From the NCBI GenBank assembly GCA_947642455.1, contig CANRSN010000006.1:1-64000 (forward strand): a DNA stretch of 64,000 nt, read 5' to 3'. Numbering within the stretch: the stretch's first letter is position 1; the number at the start of each line of letters is the position of its first letter. The stretch comes from an uncultured Clostridiaceae bacterium. GTDB lineage: Bacteria; Bacillota; Clostridia; TANB77; CAG-508. Below are positions 1-10,247 of this stretch, in pieces. The notes beneath the pieces were generated by a model, which did no database searches, was not told the DNA's origin, and saw nothing but the letters and a program-made list of their open reading frames with translations. Both the position numbers and the translations under genes were made by a program.

Positions 1-649
1 CTTCTGGTGGATTCGTTTCTGATGGATCTGTTGGTCTTTCTGACGGTTGTGTTGGATTATAAGAACTTCCTCCTCCAGAGCCTGAACCTCCTGATGAACC
101 TCCTGTCACTATTCCTGGATTTGTACCAGAATGAATTACTCTTACACCACTTGTTGTCTCTTCTGCCTCAGCACTACTTTGGCTTGGCACTGCACTTACA
201 CCACTTACTCCTTCCATAATACTTGCTTCTGTTTGCCCAGTTGTCTCTGGGATGATTGGCGGAACTGGTACTACATTTTTATTAGTTCCTGAAATTGTTG
301 TTGTTCTTTTCGTTGTACTAGTCTTCTTTTTTGTTGTACTATTTTTCTTAACACTACTTTGTGCTTTTGTCTCCAACTCTGTCTCTGCTACAGTTGTTTC
401 AGGTTGTTCAATACTTTCTACTTCTGTTTCAGTCTCTGAAATTGTAGTAGTTTCCGTTGTTATGACAATAGAAGTTTCTTCAGTTTCCTCCACCAAAACT
501 TCTGTTTCTGAATTAGAAGGCATACTTGCCTCTGTGTTGTTCGACGCCTGTTCCATCATGCTACAGCTTTTTACTGATACTGCAATTAATGCACACAGTA
601 TAATAGCTACAAGCAGCAATCTCCACCGTCTGTTTTCTCTTTCCTTCAT
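1..649 (-). CDS. Secreted or membrane-anchored Thr/Ser/Glu-rich protein, 3' end outside window
   Basis: An ATG at 649 follows a strong AAGGAGGAG site, and the frame stays open for 216 codons to the window edge. The protein starts with a basic stretch and one hydrophobic segment (about residues 10-27, ending in a Cys), as in a signal anchor or lipoprotein-like signal. A long low-complexity region of Thr, Glu and Ser follows (TTE and TTK repeats), then a Gly/Ser linker and a Pro-rich stretch with PTDPSE-like units. This is the usual layout of an extracellular spacer, so the functional domain is probably beyond the window. Codon 8 is CGG read in frame, and codons such as GCG, TCG and CTG are commoner than in neighbouring genes. 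The function is unknown. Confidence 0.75.
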   Translation of the reverse strand, partial: MKERENRRWRLLLVAIILCALIAVSVKSCSMMEQASNNTEASMPSNSETEVLVEETEETSIVITTETTTISETETEVESIEQPETTVAETELETKAQSSVKKNSTTKKKTSTTKRTTTISGTNKNVVPVPPIIPETTGQTEASIMEGVSGVSAVPSQSSAEAEETTSGVRVIHSGTNPGIVTGGSSGGSGSGGGSSYNPTQPSERPTDPSETNPPE

Positions 650-807
650 GTTGTCTCCTCCTTGATTATTAATATGATATTAATAAGATTCTTTTTCCAT
701 TCCTATTTATTTAGAAATGGAATCTCTATATAAAACATTGGGCATTTTACCCATGTGTCTTTTATTATACCATTTCTTACTATAATTGTCAATATTATGT
801 TTCCTCT

Positions 808-840
808 AGTTTTGGTATTTTTTGAAATACTGAAACTTAA
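808..840. repeat. Core-less hairpin of the nested palindrome family (type B arms)
   Basis: An inverted repeat pairs 808-820 with 825-838 (AGTTTTGGTATTT against AAATACTGAAACTT). The same arm sequence flanks the core-bearing copies near 34665, 49835 and 57495. Here the arms close on each other with no core, like an empty site or a deletion product. Confidence 0.6.
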
Positions 841-852
841 ATGCGTTCTTCC

Positions 853-887
853 AAAAAAATAGTCTTCTATATATTATATATAGAAGA
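853..887 (-). terminator. Rho-independent terminator after secY
   Basis: The inverted repeat TCTTCTATATA (863-873) and its complement (877-887) is followed on the minus strand by seven T (853-859). It lies 15 bases after the secY stop and ends the ribosomal operon, so adk, map and infA do not follow secY here. Confidence 0.8.
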
Positions 888-901
888 ACTATAAATATTT
901 A

Positions 902-2215
902 TTATTCTAAGAAACCTTTATAATGTCTCATTACAAGTTGAGATTCTAGCTGTTGTACTGTTTCTAATGCAACACCGACCACAATAAGTATTGAAGTACC
1001 ACCAAATGCAAGATTAATTGGTGTAAATCTCATAAACATTGGAAGTATAGCAATTATAGCTAAGAAAATTCCTCCAAAGATTGTTAATTTTGAAATTATT
1101 GATGATAAATAATCTGTTGTTGGTTTACCAGCTCTTATTCCTGGTATAAATCCACCATTTCTCTTAATATTGTTAGATACTTCTGCTGGATTAAATGTTG
1201 CATAAGTATAGAAGAATGTAAATCCTACTATTAGTAATAAATATACAATTGCATTAGCAACAGAATATCCCCAATCTGCTGGAGTTGAAGATGTTGCAAT
1301 TGAGAAATTATATATTACATTCCAAAAACCAGTTTCATATGCTATATTACTATTAAACATTTGAATTATCATTGCTGGAAATGTCATGAAACTACTAGCA
1401 AAAATTACTGGCATTACACCTGCCATAGCAAGTTTTAGTGGTATATGAGTACTTTGTGCTCCAACCATTTTTCTTCCTACTACTTTTTTTGAATATTGAA
1501 CTGGAACTCTACGTTCAGCTTGTTGTACAAATACAACCCCTGCAACTAATATTATTGCTCCAATTATTATTCCTAAAGCTATTAATAAATTTACAGTATC
1601 AAAAGCCCCTCCAAATACCAAGTTCCATACTTCTCCTACACCTTTTGGTAGACCTGCAACAATACCTACAAAGATTATTATTGAAATTCCATTTCCTATA
1701 CCCTTGTTTGTAATTTGTTCTCCAAGCCACATAAGCAATGCTGTTCCTGCCATTAATGATATTACAACAGTAGCTCCTGTTAAAAATCCATCATTTATAA
1801 ATATACCTGCACCTCTATATGACAAGTAAATTCCTAGTCCTTCTATAAATGCTAATACTATAGTAAGTATTTTTGTATATCTGTTTATTTTGTTTCTTCC
1901 TTCTTCTCCACCTTCTTTAGTTAATCTCTCTAGAGCAGGTATAACCATACCCAATAATTGAATTACAATTGAAGCTGTTATGTATGGACTAATTGACATC
2001 GCAAATACTGATAATCTTGAGAATGCACCTCCAGATATCATATCAATTAATGTTGAAAGACCTTGCCCTTGTAACTCTCCTACAACTTTAATAGAATCAA
2101 CTCCAGGTATTGTTATATAACAACCTAATCTAAATATTACTATTAAGATTATTGTATACATTAGTTTCTTTCTAATATCAGGTGTCTTTAATGCGTTTTT
2201 TATCGTATTAAACAA
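902..2215 (-). CDS. secY: Preprotein translocase subunit SecY
   Basis: SecY is the channel subunit of the Sec translocon in the cytoplasmic membrane. The 437-residue protein has the family length and about ten hydrophobic segments, with the typical N-terminus NALKTPDIRKKL and the loop EGGEEGRNKINRYTK. The start is a TTG at 2215 directly abutting the rplO stop (TAATTG), with a GAGGTG ribosome site inside the end of rplO, which implies translational coupling. It is the last gene of the operon. The usual followers adk, map and infA are absent. Confidence 0.97.
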   Translation of the reverse strand: MFNTIKNALKTPDIRKKLMYTIILIVIFRLGCYITIPGVDSIKVVGELQGQGLSTLIDMISGGAFSRLSVFAMSISPYITASIVIQLLGMVIPALERLTKEGGEEGRNKINRYTKILTIVLAFIEGLGIYLSYRGAGIFINDGFLTGATVVISLMAGTALLMWLGEQITNKGIGNGISIIIFVGIVAGLPKGVGEVWNLVFGGAFDTVNLLIALGIIIGAIILVAGVVFVQQAERRVPVQYSKKVVGRKMVGAQSTHIPLKLAMAGVMPVIFASSFMTFPAMIIQMFNSNIAYETGFWNVIYNFSIATSSTPADWGYSVANAIVYLLLIVGFTFFYTYATFNPAEVSNNIKRNGGFIPGIRAGKPTTDYLSSIISKLTIFGGIFLAIIAILPMFMRFTPINLAFGGTSILIVVGVALETVQQLESQLVMRHYKGFLE

Positions 2216-2650
2216 TTAAATCACCTCTGTCTTTCCACCTAAAGCCTCTATTGCTTCTTTAGCTCCTTTTGTAAATCTTACAGCTTTTACAGTTATTTTT
2301 TTATCTAATTTTCCTGTACCAAGCACTACTATTCCATCTTTTGCTTTTGATATTATTCCATCTGCTATTAATGTTTCAGCAGTTACTTCGTCTTTTGTTG
2401 ATTTGCTTAGCATTGTTAATGTTACCTCTGTGTAGTCTTTAGCATGAATATTTGTAAATCCTCTTTTTGGTAATCTTCTATATAATGGAGTTTGACCTCC
2501 TTCAAATCCACGTCTAACTCCTCCACCTGATCTTGCTTTTTGTCCTTTATGTCCTCTTCCAGATGTTTTTCCTAGACCTGAACCTATTCCACGTCCTACT
2601 CTCTTTTTTGTCTCTGTTTTTTGAGCTGGTTTTAATTCGTCTAACTTCAT
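2216..2650 (-). CDS. rplO: 50S ribosomal protein L15
   Basis: L15 is a large-subunit assembly protein. The 144 residues show the family N-terminus ([10 protein letters not shown]), the Gly/Arg-rich RNA-binding segment ([20 protein letters not shown]) and the L18e-type C-terminal fold. ATG at 2650 follows AAGGAGGTG. It lies only 20 bases after rpsE. The L30 gene rpmD, usually found between rpsE and rplO, is missing. Confidence 0.98.
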   Translation of the reverse strand: MKLDELKPAQKTETKKRVGRGIGSGLGKTSGRGHKGQKARSGGGVRRGFEGGQTPLYRRLPKRGFTNIHAKDYTEVTLTMLSKSTKDEVTAETLIADGIISKAKDGIVVLGTGKLDKKITVKAVRFTKGAKEAIEALGGKTEVI

Positions 2651-2670
2651 TTATGCTTACACCTCCTTAA

Positions 2671-3162
2671 TTATAAAATATCTTCTACTTTTTTACCTCT
2701 TTTAGCTGCTACTTGTTCTATTGTTTGCATTTGTTTTAAACCTTCAAGTGTTGCATATACAACGTTTCTTGGATTATTTGTTCCTATAACTTTTGTACGT
2801 ATATCTCTATATCCTGCAAGCTCTATAACAGGTCTAACACTTCCTCCTGCTATAATTCCAGTACCTTCCGCTGCTGGCTTTAACATTACACTTGCACTAC
2901 CAAATTTTCCAATAAATTCATGTGGTATTGTTGTTCCTACTATTGGAACTTCTATTAAATTCTTCTTTGCTTCTTCAATAGCTTTTTTTATTGCATCTGG
3001 AACTTCTGCTGCTTTTCCATTTCCTACTCCTACGTGTCCTGCACCATCTCCAACTACAACTACTGCACTAAATCTAAATGTTCTACCACCTTTTACAACT
3101 TTTGCAACTCTGTTAATTGCTACAACTTTCTCTTTTAATTCAGATGTATTTTCTTCGTGCAC
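2671..3162 (-). CDS. rpsE: 30S ribosomal protein S5
   Basis: S5 belongs to the small subunit and contributes to decoding accuracy. The 163-residue protein has the dsRNA-binding domain ([21 protein letters not shown]) and the C-terminal fold with [18 protein letters not shown]. The start is GTG at 3162, placed 8 bases after an AAGGAGGG site; the first residues [13 protein letters not shown] match the family start. A 117-base spacer with no visible gene separates it from rplR. Confidence 0.97.
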   Translation of the reverse strand: MHEENTSELKEKVVAINRVAKVVKGGRTFRFSAVVVVGDGAGHVGVGNGKAAEVPDAIKKAIEEAKKNLIEVPIVGTTIPHEFIGKFGSASVMLKPAAEGTGIIAGGSVRPVIELAGYRDIRTKVIGTNNPRNVVYATLEGLKQMQTIEQVAAKRGKKVEDIL

Positions 3163-3279
3163 TTTTTTTCCCTCCTTCTTCTTTTTATATGTTAGGATAC
3201 ACTTCTTTGCTTGGTATTTTTAGTAACTAGATTTTTTATTATAAATACCTTAAATATGTTTCCTTTTTTATTTTAAAGT

Positions 3280-3639
3280 TTAGAATTTTAGTCCTGCTTC
3301 TCTTGCAGCTTCTGCTAATTCTTTTACAACTCCATGATAAATATATCCACCTCTGTCATATACAACAGTTTTTATATTTTTCTCTAAAGCTCTTTTTGCT
3401 ATTAATGCTCCAACTTCTTTTGCAGCTTCTTTATTAGCATGTTTTGTTTTTATTTCTTTGTCTAGTGTAGATGCTTGAACTAAAGTATTTCCTTTAACAT
3501 CATCTATTACTTGGACAAATAAATTTTTATTACTTCTATATACACATAATCTTGGACATTCTTCTGTTCCGCTTATTTTTCTACGAACTCTTTTATGTCT
3601 TCTTAATCTTTCTGCTTTTCTATCTGTTTTTGTAATCAT
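3280..3639 (-). CDS. rplR: 50S ribosomal protein L18
   Basis: L18 binds 5S rRNA in the central protuberance. I chose the ATG at 3639 ([19 protein letters not shown]) because AAAGGAG lies 6 bases upstream and the resulting 119 residues match the family length and N-terminus. A longer in-frame TTG start at 3672 would add 11 unsupported residues. The C-terminus [10 protein letters not shown]...REAGLKF is diagnostic. Confidence 0.97.
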   Translation of the reverse strand: MITKTDRKAERLRRHKRVRRKISGTEECPRLCVYRSNKNLFVQVIDDVKGNTLVQASTLDKEIKTKHANKEAAKEVGALIAKRALEKNIKTVVYDRGGYIYHGVVKELAEAAREAGLKF

Positions 3640-3714
3640 TTTCTTCTCCTTTCTTAAATTAGATTTTGCCAATTTAAATCAGATTATATATTAAAACAAA
3701 TTATTTGTTTTTTA

Positions 3715-4254
3715 TTATTTCTTACCTGTTTTACCTTCTTTACGTCTAATATGTTCATCAGAATATTTGATACCTTTTCCATGATATACTTCTGGTGGTC
3801 TTTTTGTTCTTACAACAGCTGCTGTTTGACCAACTAATTCTTTATCTATACCTCTTACTATAATTGTGTTTGCATTTGGAACATCAAAAGTTATTCCTTC
3901 TGGAGTTTCCATCTCTACTGGATGAGAATATCCTAAATTCATTACTAATTTATTTCCTTGTTTTTGTGCTCTATATCCAACACCAACTATTTGTAATTCT
4001 TTTTTATATTCATTAACAACACCTTCTATCATGTTATGAATTAAAGTTCTTGTTAATCCATGTAAACTTCTGTTTATAGCTTCTTCATTAGGTCTTGTTA
4101 CTTTTATTTCATTTCCTTCAATAGAAACTGTCATATTTTTATGAATATCTCTTTCTAATGTTCCTTTAGGTCCTTTTACTGTTAAATGTGTTCCATCTAA
4201 TTTAACTTCAACACCTTCTGGTACAGTAATAGGTTTATTTCCTATTCTTGACAT
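3715..4254 (-). CDS. rplF: 50S ribosomal protein L6
   Basis: L6 is a large-subunit protein near the factor-binding region. The 179 residues begin MSRIGNKPITVPEGV and contain the duplicated L6 fold, with the RGIDKELVGQTAA and RPPEVYHGKGIKY signatures in the second half. ATG at 4254 follows AAGGAGGGG. The gene lies between rpsH and rplR in the usual spc order. Confidence 0.98.
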   Translation of the reverse strand: MSRIGNKPITVPEGVEVKLDGTHLTVKGPKGTLERDIHKNMTVSIEGNEIKVTRPNEEAINRSLHGLTRTLIHNMIEGVVNEYKKELQIVGVGYRAQKQGNKLVMNLGYSHPVEMETPEGITFDVPNANTIIVRGIDKELVGQTAAVVRTKRPPEVYHGKGIKYSDEHIRRKEGKTGKK

Positions 4255-4272
4255 CTTGATTTCCCCTCCTTC

Positions 4273-4671
4273 TTACCAAACATAAGCTAGGACTTCTCCT
4301 CCTAGTCCTTCATTTCTTGCATCTTTATCTGTTTTTATTCCTTTTGATGTAGAAATTAAAGCAATTCCTAAACCATTTAATACACGTGGTAACTCATCTT
4401 TTGACGCATATATTCTTAATCCTGGTTTACTTATTCTTTTTATTCCATCAATTACTCTTACTCCTTTTTCATCGTATTTTAGAGTAATTCTTATAATACC
4501 TTGATTATCATTTTTTATTTCTTCAAACGCTTTTATATATCCTTCTTTAAATAATATTTCTGCTATTGCTTTTTTCATATTTGAAGCAGGGATATCAACT
4601 GTTTTATGCTTTGAACTATTAGCGTTTCTAATTCTTGTTAGCATATCTGCTATTGGATCAGTTGTATTCAA
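4273..4671 (-). CDS. rpsH: 30S ribosomal protein S8
   Basis: S8 binds helix 21 of 16S rRNA and often represses the spc operon. The 132 residues start (M)[16 protein letters not shown], as is typical, and end with [11 protein letters not shown]. The start codon is TTG at 4671, 7 bases after AAGGAGG; no ATG fits the family N-terminus. No S8-binding leader was identified by eye. Confidence 0.97.
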   Translation of the reverse strand: MNTTDPIADMLTRIRNANSSKHKTVDIPASNMKKAIAEILFKEGYIKAFEEIKNDNQGIIRITLKYDEKGVRVIDGIKRISKPGLRIYASKDELPRVLNGLGIALISTSKGIKTDKDARNEGLGGEVLAYVW

Positions 4672-4706
4672 TTTTCTTCCTCCTTTTCCTATTCATACTT
4701 TTTATA

Positions 4707-4892
4707 TTACCAACTTGCTTTTCTTACTCCTGGTATTTCGCCTTTATGAGCTAATTCTCTAAAGCATACACGGCATATACCATATTTTCTAATATAGGCA
4801 TGTGGTCTTCCACATATTTTACATCTATTATATTCTCTTGTCTTATATTTTTGTTCTCTTGCTTGCTTAACTTTTAAAGATTTTTTAGCCAT
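4707..4892 (-). CDS. rpsZ: 30S ribosomal protein S14, zinc-binding type Z
   Basis: This 61-residue S14 has two CxxC pairs (CKIC at 24-27 and CRVC at 40-43) that bind zinc. This is the short form found in many Gram-positive bacteria. It ends with [11 protein letters not shown], as in the family. The position between rplE and rpsH is standard. Confidence 0.98.
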   Translation of the reverse strand: MAKKSLKVKQAREQKYKTREYNRCKICGRPHAYIRKYGICRVCFRELAHKGEIPGVRKASW

Positions 4893-4919
4893 GATTTCTC
4901 CTTTCTTATTTATATAATA

Positions 4920-5459
4920 TTAGCTTTTAAAAGGCATTCCTAAAAGTGTTAATAATTCTCTTGCTTCTTCATCACTTTTAGCTGTTGTAACAAATATTAT
5001 ATCCATACCTCTTATTTTATCTACTTTGTCATATTCTATTTCTGGGAATATTAATTGTTCTTTAACACCCATTGAGTAGTTTCCTCTACCATCAAATGAA
5101 TTTTTAGAAACTCCTCTAAAATCTCTAACTCTAGGAAGTGCTACATTGAATAATTTGTATGCAAAATCATACATTTTTCCTGATCTTAATGTAACTTTAC
5201 ATCCCATATTTACACCTTCTCTTATTTTAAAAGCAGCTATAGCTTTTTTTGCTTTTGTAATAATTGGTGCTTGCCCTGTAATTAATTTTATATCATTTAT
5301 TGCATTTTCTAATGATTTTGGATTATCTTTTATATCTCCTAAACCTACATTTATAACTATTTTTTCTAGTTTTGGAACTTCCATAACTGATTTATAATTA
5401 AATTTTTTCATTAATGCTGGAATAACTTCTTTTACATATTGTTCTTTTAAACTTTCCAT
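4920..5459 (-). CDS. rplE: 50S ribosomal protein L5
   Basis: L5 binds 5S rRNA and contacts S13 across the subunit interface. The 179-residue protein contains the family signatures [29 protein letters not shown] and [20 protein letters not shown]. It follows rplX with a normal ribosome site. Confidence 0.98.
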   Translation of the reverse strand: MESLKEQYVKEVIPALMKKFNYKSVMEVPKLEKIVINVGLGDIKDNPKSLENAINDIKLITGQAPIITKAKKAIAAFKIREGVNMGCKVTLRSGKMYDFAYKLFNVALPRVRDFRGVSKNSFDGRGNYSMGVKEQLIFPEIEYDKVDKIRGMDIIFVTTAKSDEEARELLTLLGMPFKS

Positions 5460-5485
5460 TACTTATTTATTCCTCCTTTCTTTTA

Positions 5486-5794
5486 TTATTTCATTTTTGC
5501 TCCGCATTTTCTACAAACACGTACTTTTTTATCTTTTTCAATTTCATAACCTATCCTTGTAGCTTTGCCACATTTTGAACAAACTACATTTACTTTACTT
5601 GAATGAATGCTGCATTCTACTGGTATTATTCCGCCTTCTTCACCTTGTTTTCTTGGTTTTACATGTTTTTTTCTGACATTAATACCTTTTACTATTATTT
5701 TCTCAGTTTTTGGTATTACTTCTAAAACTTCGCCTGTTTTTCCTTTATCATTTCCTGATAAAACTTTTACTGTATCACCTTTTTTTATTTTCAT
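5486..5794 (-). CDS. rplX: 50S ribosomal protein L24
   Basis: L24 is an early assembly protein. The 102 residues contain the KOW motif (KIKKGDTVKVLSGNDKGKTG at the N-terminus) and a C-terminal zinc ribbon made of CSKCG and CRKCG pairs. ATG at 5794 follows a GAGGTG site. Confidence 0.97.
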   Translation of the reverse strand: MKIKKGDTVKVLSGNDKGKTGEVLEVIPKTEKIIVKGINVRKKHVKPRKQGEEGGIIPVECSIHSSKVNVVCSKCGKATRIGYEIEKDKKVRVCRKCGAKMK

Positions 5795-5865
5795 TTTCTT
5801 ATTTCACCTCTTTGTTTGGTTTATTGTTGTGCATTTTAATATGATGTAAAATGCTTTCATTAACT

Positions 5866-6234
5866 CTATAAAACTTCTGGAGCTAATGATAATATTTTCA
5901 TGTATTCTTTATCTCTTAATTCTCTTGCAACAGGTCCAAATATACGAGTTCCTCTTGGGTTTTTATCATCTCTTATAATAACTGCTGCATTTTCATCAAA
6001 TCTTATATATGAACCGTCAGCTCTTCTTATTGGTTTCTTTGTTCTAACTACAACTGCTTTTACTACGTCTCCTTTTTTTACAACGCCACCTGGTGTTGCA
6101 GTTTTAACAGAAGCAACTATAACATCTCCAACGCCTGCATATTTTCTATATGAACCACCTAAACATCTAATGCACATTATTTCTTTTGCACCAGTGTTGT
6201 CAGCAACTTTTAATATACTTTGTTGTTGTACCAT
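5866..6234 (-). CDS. rplN: 50S ribosomal protein L14
   Basis: L14 sits at the subunit interface. The 122 residues match the family from [18 protein letters not shown] to [20 protein letters not shown], including the MCIRCLGG segment. ATG at 6234 follows AAGGAGGGT. Confidence 0.98.
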   Translation of the reverse strand: MVQQQSILKVADNTGAKEIMCIRCLGGSYRKYAGVGDVIVASVKTATPGGVVKKGDVVKAVVVRTKKPIRRADGSYIRFDENAAVIIRDDKNPRGTRIFGPVARELRDKEYMKILSLAPEVL

Positions 6235-6252
6235 TATAAGTACCCTCCTTTT

Positions 6253-6516
6253 TTATTTTATAATAGCCTTTTCTACTATTTCTACTACTCTAAATCTTTT
6301 ATCTTTTGATAAAGGTCTTGTTTCCATAACTTTAACTTTATCTCCGATTCCACATTCGTTTTTTTCGTCGTGAGCTTTTAATGTATATGTTCTTTTTTGA
6401 ATTTTTCCATATGTTTTATTTTTCTCACTTGTCTCAACTGCTACAACTACTGTTTTATCCATTTTATTAGATTTAACTGTACCTATCATAACTTTACGAA
6501 GATTTCTTTCTTCCAT
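6253..6516 (-). CDS. rpsQ: 30S ribosomal protein S17
   Basis: S17 is a primary 16S rRNA-binding protein with an OB fold. The 87 residues include [19 protein letters not shown] and the family signature [21 protein letters not shown] 104-base spacer without a visible gene separates it from rpmC. Confidence 0.98.
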   Translation of the reverse strand: MEERNLRKVMIGTVKSNKMDKTVVVAVETSEKNKTYGKIQKRTYTLKAHDEKNECGIGDKVKVMETRPLSKDKRFRVVEIVEKAIIK

Positions 6517-6620
6517 TTTTAAATCTCCTTTCTTTTAGTGTCAGGGAATACCTTTTGATTGACTAATTCTCAAAAAATTAATTTTTACCAATTCATGTTT
6601 TCCCTTTTTAATTTTATTTC

Positions 6621-6824
6621 TTATTTTTTTGCGTCTGCTATTTTTCTTTCTGTTAATATTGTATTTATTCTTGCAATGTCTTTCTTAACTTCTTTTATTC
6701 TCATAGGATTATCTAATCCATTTGTTGCTAGACTAAATCTTAGTTTAAACAATTCTGATTTTAATTCTCCTAATTCTTTTTCTAATTCTGGTGAAGACAT
6801 TTCTCTTATTTTATTAATCTTCAT
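6621..6824 (-). CDS. rpmC: 50S ribosomal protein L29
   Basis: L29 is a short helical protein at the tunnel exit. I chose the ATG at 6824 ([18 protein letters not shown]) because it gives 67 residues, the family length, and has AGGTGG about 8 bases upstream. GTG codons further upstream are less likely. The start lies inside the last codons of rplP (overlap 6814-6824), so the two are probably translationally coupled. Confidence 0.97.
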   Translation of the reverse strand: MKINKIREMSSPELEKELGELKSELFKLRFSLATNGLDNPMRIKEVKKDIARINTILTERKIADAKK

Positions 6825-7254
6825 CACTTTCACCACCTATTTCAGTTTCTTTTTTAACAAATTTACTTCTAACAGATAGTTTCATTGAAGCAAGTCTTAA
6901 AGCTTCTCTTGCTACATCTTCACTTACTCCTGCTATTTCAAACATTACTCTACCTGGTTTTACTGCTGCAACCCAATATTCTACAGCTCCTTTTCCTTTA
7001 CCCATACGAGTTTCAGCTGGTTTCTTTGTTATTGGTTTGTCTGGGAAAATTTTTATCCAAACTTTTCCCCCTCTTTTTATATAACGTGTCATAGCAACAC
7101 GGGCTGATTCTATTTGATTTGTTGTAATTAGACCTGCATCTATAGATTGTAGTCCATATTCTCCATCTGTTACTCTATTTCCTCTTGTTGCTTTACCTCT
7201 GTTTCTACCTTTTTGTTGTTTTCTATATTTTGTTCTTTTTGGCATTAATGGCAT
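6814..7254 (-). CDS. rplP: 50S ribosomal protein L16
   Basis: L16 shapes the A site next to 23S rRNA. The 146 residues start [20 protein letters not shown], include the signature [19 protein letters not shown] and [14 protein letters not shown], and end in an acidic tail. The ATG at 7254 shares its A with the rpsC stop (TAATG) and follows GGAGGAG. Confidence 0.98.
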   Translation of the reverse strand: MPLMPKRTKYRKQQKGRNRGKATRGNRVTDGEYGLQSIDAGLITTNQIESARVAMTRYIKRGGKVWIKIFPDKPITKKPAETRMGKGKGAVEYWVAAVKPGRVMFEIAGVSEDVAREALRLASMKLSVRSKFVKKETEIGGESDED

Positions 7255-7913
7255 TATTTGTCTCCTCCTTCCACTTTCTTTTTAGCTGGAAGAACTTCTC
7301 CTTTATATATCCAAACTTTTACACCGATTTTTCCATATGTTGTGTCTGCTTCTGCAAATCCATAATCTATGTCGGCACGTAATGTTTGAAGTGGTATTGT
7401 TCCTTCTTTATAGAATTCTGTTCTTGCCATGTCTGCTCCACCTAATCTTCCAGATACTGCAGTTTTTATACCTAAAGCACCTGCTTTCATAGATTTTTGC
7501 ATACATTGTTTCATTGCTCTTCTGAATGAAATTCTTCTTTCTAGTTGTCCTGCGATGTTTTCTGCTACTAATTGAGCATTTGTATCAACATCTTTAACTT
7601 CAACTATATTTAAGTTTACTTCTTTATTTATCATTTTTTGTAATTCATTTTTTAATGTTTCTGCTAAGTTTCCACCTTTTCCTATAACTAATCCAGGTTT
7701 TGCTGTGTAAACATTAACTTTAACAAATTTAGCAGTTCTTTCAATTTCTACTTTTGAAATTCCACTAATATATAATTTTTTCTTAACATATTCACGGATC
7801 TTATGGTCTTCAACTAAGTACTCAGCAAAATCTTTTTTGTTTGCATACCATTTTGAGTCCCAGTCTTTTATTACACCAACTCTTAATCCATGTGGATCCA
7901 TTTTTTGTCCCAT
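7254..7913 (-). CDS. rpsC: 30S ribosomal protein S3
   Basis: S3 forms part of the mRNA entry site. The 219-residue protein has the family N-terminus [20 protein letters not shown], a KH domain with GLVIGKGG, and the C-terminal S3 domain ([20 protein letters not shown]). Its stop overlaps the rplP start. Confidence 0.98.
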   Translation of the reverse strand: MGQKMDPHGLRVGVIKDWDSKWYANKKDFAEYLVEDHKIREYVKKKLYISGISKVEIERTAKFVKVNVYTAKPGLVIGKGGNLAETLKNELQKMINKEVNLNIVEVKDVDTNAQLVAENIAGQLERRISFRRAMKQCMQKSMKAGALGIKTAVSGRLGGADMARTEFYKEGTIPLQTLRADIDYGFAEADTTYGKIGVKVWIYKGEVLPAKKKVEGGDK

Positions 7914-7937
7914 GTCTTTTATTCCCTCCTTATTTTA

Positions 7938-8297
7938 TTAATCTCTTTCTCTTAATACTATTGTAATATGACTTGTTCTCTTACGAATTCTTACTGCTGA
8001 GCCTTTTGCAGCTGGACGTATTCTTTTTAATGTTGGTCCTTGGTTTGCATATATTTGTGCAATATATAATTTTTCATGTGCCATATTATGATTATTTTCA
8101 GCATTTGCTATTGCTGATTTTAATAATTTCTCTATTATTTCAGATGCAGCTTTTGGTGTAAATTTAACTTCGGCTAATGCTTCGTCAACATTTTTTCCTC
8201 TTATTAAATCTGCTACTATCTTTACTTTTCTACTAGATATTCTAGCATATTTTAAAGTTGCTACTGCTTCTGGTATTACAACCTCTTGGTTTTCCAC
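7938..8297 (-). CDS. rplV: 50S ribosomal protein L22
   Basis: L22 lines the peptide exit tunnel. The 119 residues contain [18 protein letters not shown] and the tunnel hairpin [20 protein letters not shown]. The start is GTG at 8297, 9 bases after AAGGAGGG. An ATG one base away lies in another frame. Confidence 0.97.
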   Translation of the reverse strand: MENQEVVIPEAVATLKYARISSRKVKIVADLIRGKNVDEALAEVKFTPKAASEIIEKLLKSAIANAENNHNMAHEKLYIAQIYANQGPTLKRIRPAAKGSAVRIRKRTSHITIVLRERD

Positions 8298-8320
8298 ATT
8301 ATTTCCCTCCTTGTTTTATT

Positions 8321-8596
8321 TTATTTTTTTGTTGTTTTTTCTCCTGAATGACCTTTAAATGTTCTTGTTGGAGCAAATTCTCCTAATTTATGACCTATCA
8401 TTTCTTCTGTTATATATACTGGTACATGTTTTCTACCATCATGAACAGCTATTGTGTGTCCAACCATTTGAGGGTATATAGTAGAAGCTCTTGACCATGT
8501 TTTTAATACTTCCTTAGCTCCTGTCTCATTCATTGCTTCTATTCTTTTCATTAATTCTGGAGCAACATATGGAACTTTTTTTGTTGATCTTGACAT
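8321..8596 (-). CDS. rpsS: 30S ribosomal protein S19
   Basis: S19 works with S13 in the small-subunit head. The 91 residues begin [19 protein letters not shown] and carry the signature [18 protein letters not shown]. The place between rplB and rplV is standard. Confidence 0.98.
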   Translation of the reverse strand: MSRSTKKVPYVAPELMKRIEAMNETGAKEVLKTWSRASTIYPQMVGHTIAVHDGRKHVPVYITEEMIGHKLGEFAPTRTFKGHSGEKTTKK

Positions 8597-8613
8597 ATCT
8601 TTTTATTCCCTCC

Positions 8614-9441
8614 TTACTTTCTTCTCTTTACTATTAATTTGTTTGATTTTTTATTTTTCTTTCTTGTCTTATATCCTAATGCTGGTTTACCCCAAGGTGT
8701 CATTGGTCCTGCGTGTCCTACAGGTGCTCTACCTTCACCACCACCATGAGGGTGATCTACTGGGTTCATTACAGAACCTCTTACTGTTGGTCTTATTCCC
8801 ATGTGTCTTGTTCTTCCTGCTTTTCCTAATTTTACATTTTCATGGTCTGTATTTCCTACTGTTCCTATTGTAGCTCTACATCTTGTTAATACTAATCTCA
8901 TTTCTCCTGATGGAAGTCTTATATGTGCATATTTTCCTTCTTTAGCCATTAATTGTGCTTCTTGACCAGCAGATCTTACTAATTTTCCTCCTTGACCTGG
9001 ATTTAATTCGATATTGTGTATCATTGTTCCTACTGGTATACTTTCTATTGGCATACAGTTTCCTGGTTTTATATCAACCTTTTGTCCTGATACTACTTTG
9101 CTTCCATCTGTTAGCCCTACTGGTGCTAATATATAAGCCTTTGTTCCATCTTCATATTCTATAAGTGCTATGTTTGCACTTCTGTTTGGATCGTATTCTA
9201 TTCCTATAACAGTTGCTACCATATCATCTTTATTTCTTTTGAAATCTACTATTCTATATTTTTGTCTATTTCCACCACCTTGATGTCTTACTGTTATTCT
9301 ACCATATGAATTTCTTCCTGCTTTTTCTTTTTTCTTTGCTAATAAAGATTTTTCAGGTGTCTTTTTTGTTATTTCATCAAATGTAGAAACTGTCATATTT
9401 CTTAATGATGGTGTTGTTGGTCTAAAGTGTTTCATTCCCAT
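8614..9441 (-). CDS. rplB: 50S ribosomal protein L2
   Basis: L2 is needed for subunit association and the peptidyl-transferase centre. The 275 residues include [17 protein letters not shown] and the conserved [12 protein letters not shown] loop, followed by the basic tail of the family. ATG at 9441 lies about 10 bases after AAAGGA. Confidence 0.98.
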   Translation of the reverse strand: MGMKHFRPTTPSLRNMTVSTFDEITKKTPEKSLLAKKKEKAGRNSYGRITVRHQGGGNRQKYRIVDFKRNKDDMVATVIGIEYDPNRSANIALIEYEDGTKAYILAPVGLTDGSKVVSGQKVDIKPGNCMPIESIPVGTMIHNIELNPGQGGKLVRSAGQEAQLMAKEGKYAHIRLPSGEMRLVLTRCRATIGTVGNTDHENVKLGKAGRTRHMGIRPTVRGSVMNPVDHPHGGGEGRAPVGHAGPMTPWGKPALGYKTRKKNKKSNKLIVKRRK

Positions 9442-9576
9442 TTTTATCGTTCCTTTCTCAAAACAATGAAAAACTATAGCTTTTGATTGTTTCTCTTATT
9501 ACTAATTTTATACGGTTTCTTTTCCTGCTCCGTATTAGCAGATATTCTTTATTTTCCGAGTGCTTTCTCGATAACT

Positions 9577-9852
9577 TTATCTTTCTTCTTGACTATTCTT
9601 TTTATTCTTGACAAATTCATTTAATATTTTCGGAATTTCTTCTATTTGCTCTTTATAGTCTTGCTTTTCCTCTTCAGTAAGTTGTTCATAGGTCTTTTTT
9701 TTCCCTTCAAAACCTATAAAATATGACTCTCCTTCTGGTCCATTTGGAAGTATATGTTTTACATGTTCTGGTATACAATATTTATCTATAAAACCACCAT
9801 CAGTGATTTTTACTTCATATTTTTTGCACCATTTTCTTCTTTTTTCATCCAT
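9577..9852 (-). CDS. Unknown 91-residue protein inside the S10 operon
   Basis: This ORF sits between rplW and rplB, which are adjacent in most bacteria. It is charged and probably cytoplasmic: MDEKRRKWCKKYEVKITDG at the start, a Tyr/Gly-rich middle (GESYFIGFEGKKKTYEQL) and a helical Lys/Glu-rich C-terminus. ATG at 9852 has a weak AGGTAGGT site upstream. A 135-base non-coding spacer holding a short ATACGG/CCGTAT inverted repeat follows before rplB. I do not recognise the family. Co-transcription with ribosomal proteins suggests, without proving, a translation-linked role. Confidence 0.7.
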   Translation of the reverse strand: MDEKRRKWCKKYEVKITDGGFIDKYCIPEHVKHILPNGPEGESYFIGFEGKKKTYEQLTEEEKQDYKEQIEEIPKILNEFVKNKKNSQEER

Positions 9853-9899
9853 ATTTTTACCTACCTAATAAATTATTTTATACAGATTTATCTTAACAT

Positions 9900-10247
9900 T
9901 TATGCTCCCATGAATTCATCTATTGAATCTTTATATTTTTTGTTCATTTTTGTAGCTTTTCCACCTTTTGCAAGATATGTTTTTGCTTCTGGATTTGTAT
10001 CTATTGTAACAATAGCTTTTTTCCAATCTGGAGTTTTTCCTTCATATCTTCCAACTCTTTTATTTTTTCCTCTTACTGTCATTGTGTTTACTTTTAATAC
10101 TTTTACTTCAAAAAGTTTTTCAACTGCATTTGCAATTTCAACTTTTGTAGCTTTTTTATTTACTTCGAAAGTATACTTTCCTTCTTGCATATTATCATTA
10201 CTTTTTTCAGTAACAACTGGTGCAATTATAATTTCTTCTGCTTTCAT
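9900..10247 (-). CDS. rplW: 50S ribosomal protein L23
   Basis: L23 lies at the tunnel exit and docks SRP and trigger factor. The N-terminus ([22 protein letters not shown]) and [20 protein letters not shown] identify it. At 115 residues it is about 15-20 longer than usual because of a C-terminal extension after the conserved fold. ATG at 10247 abuts the rplD stop, with AGGAGGTG inside rplD. Confidence 0.97.
   Translation of the reverse strand: MKAEEIIIAPVVTEKSNDNMQEGKYTFEVNKKATKVEIANAVEKLFEVKVLKVNTMTVRGKNKRVGRYEGKTPDWKKAIVTIDTNPEAKTYLAKGGKATKMNKKYKDSIDEFMGA

Noticed and set aside
252..665. Plus-strand ORFs over 1-665
   Set aside because: They are antisense shadows of the minus-strand Thr/Ser-rich protein, which has a strong ribosome site and sensible layout.
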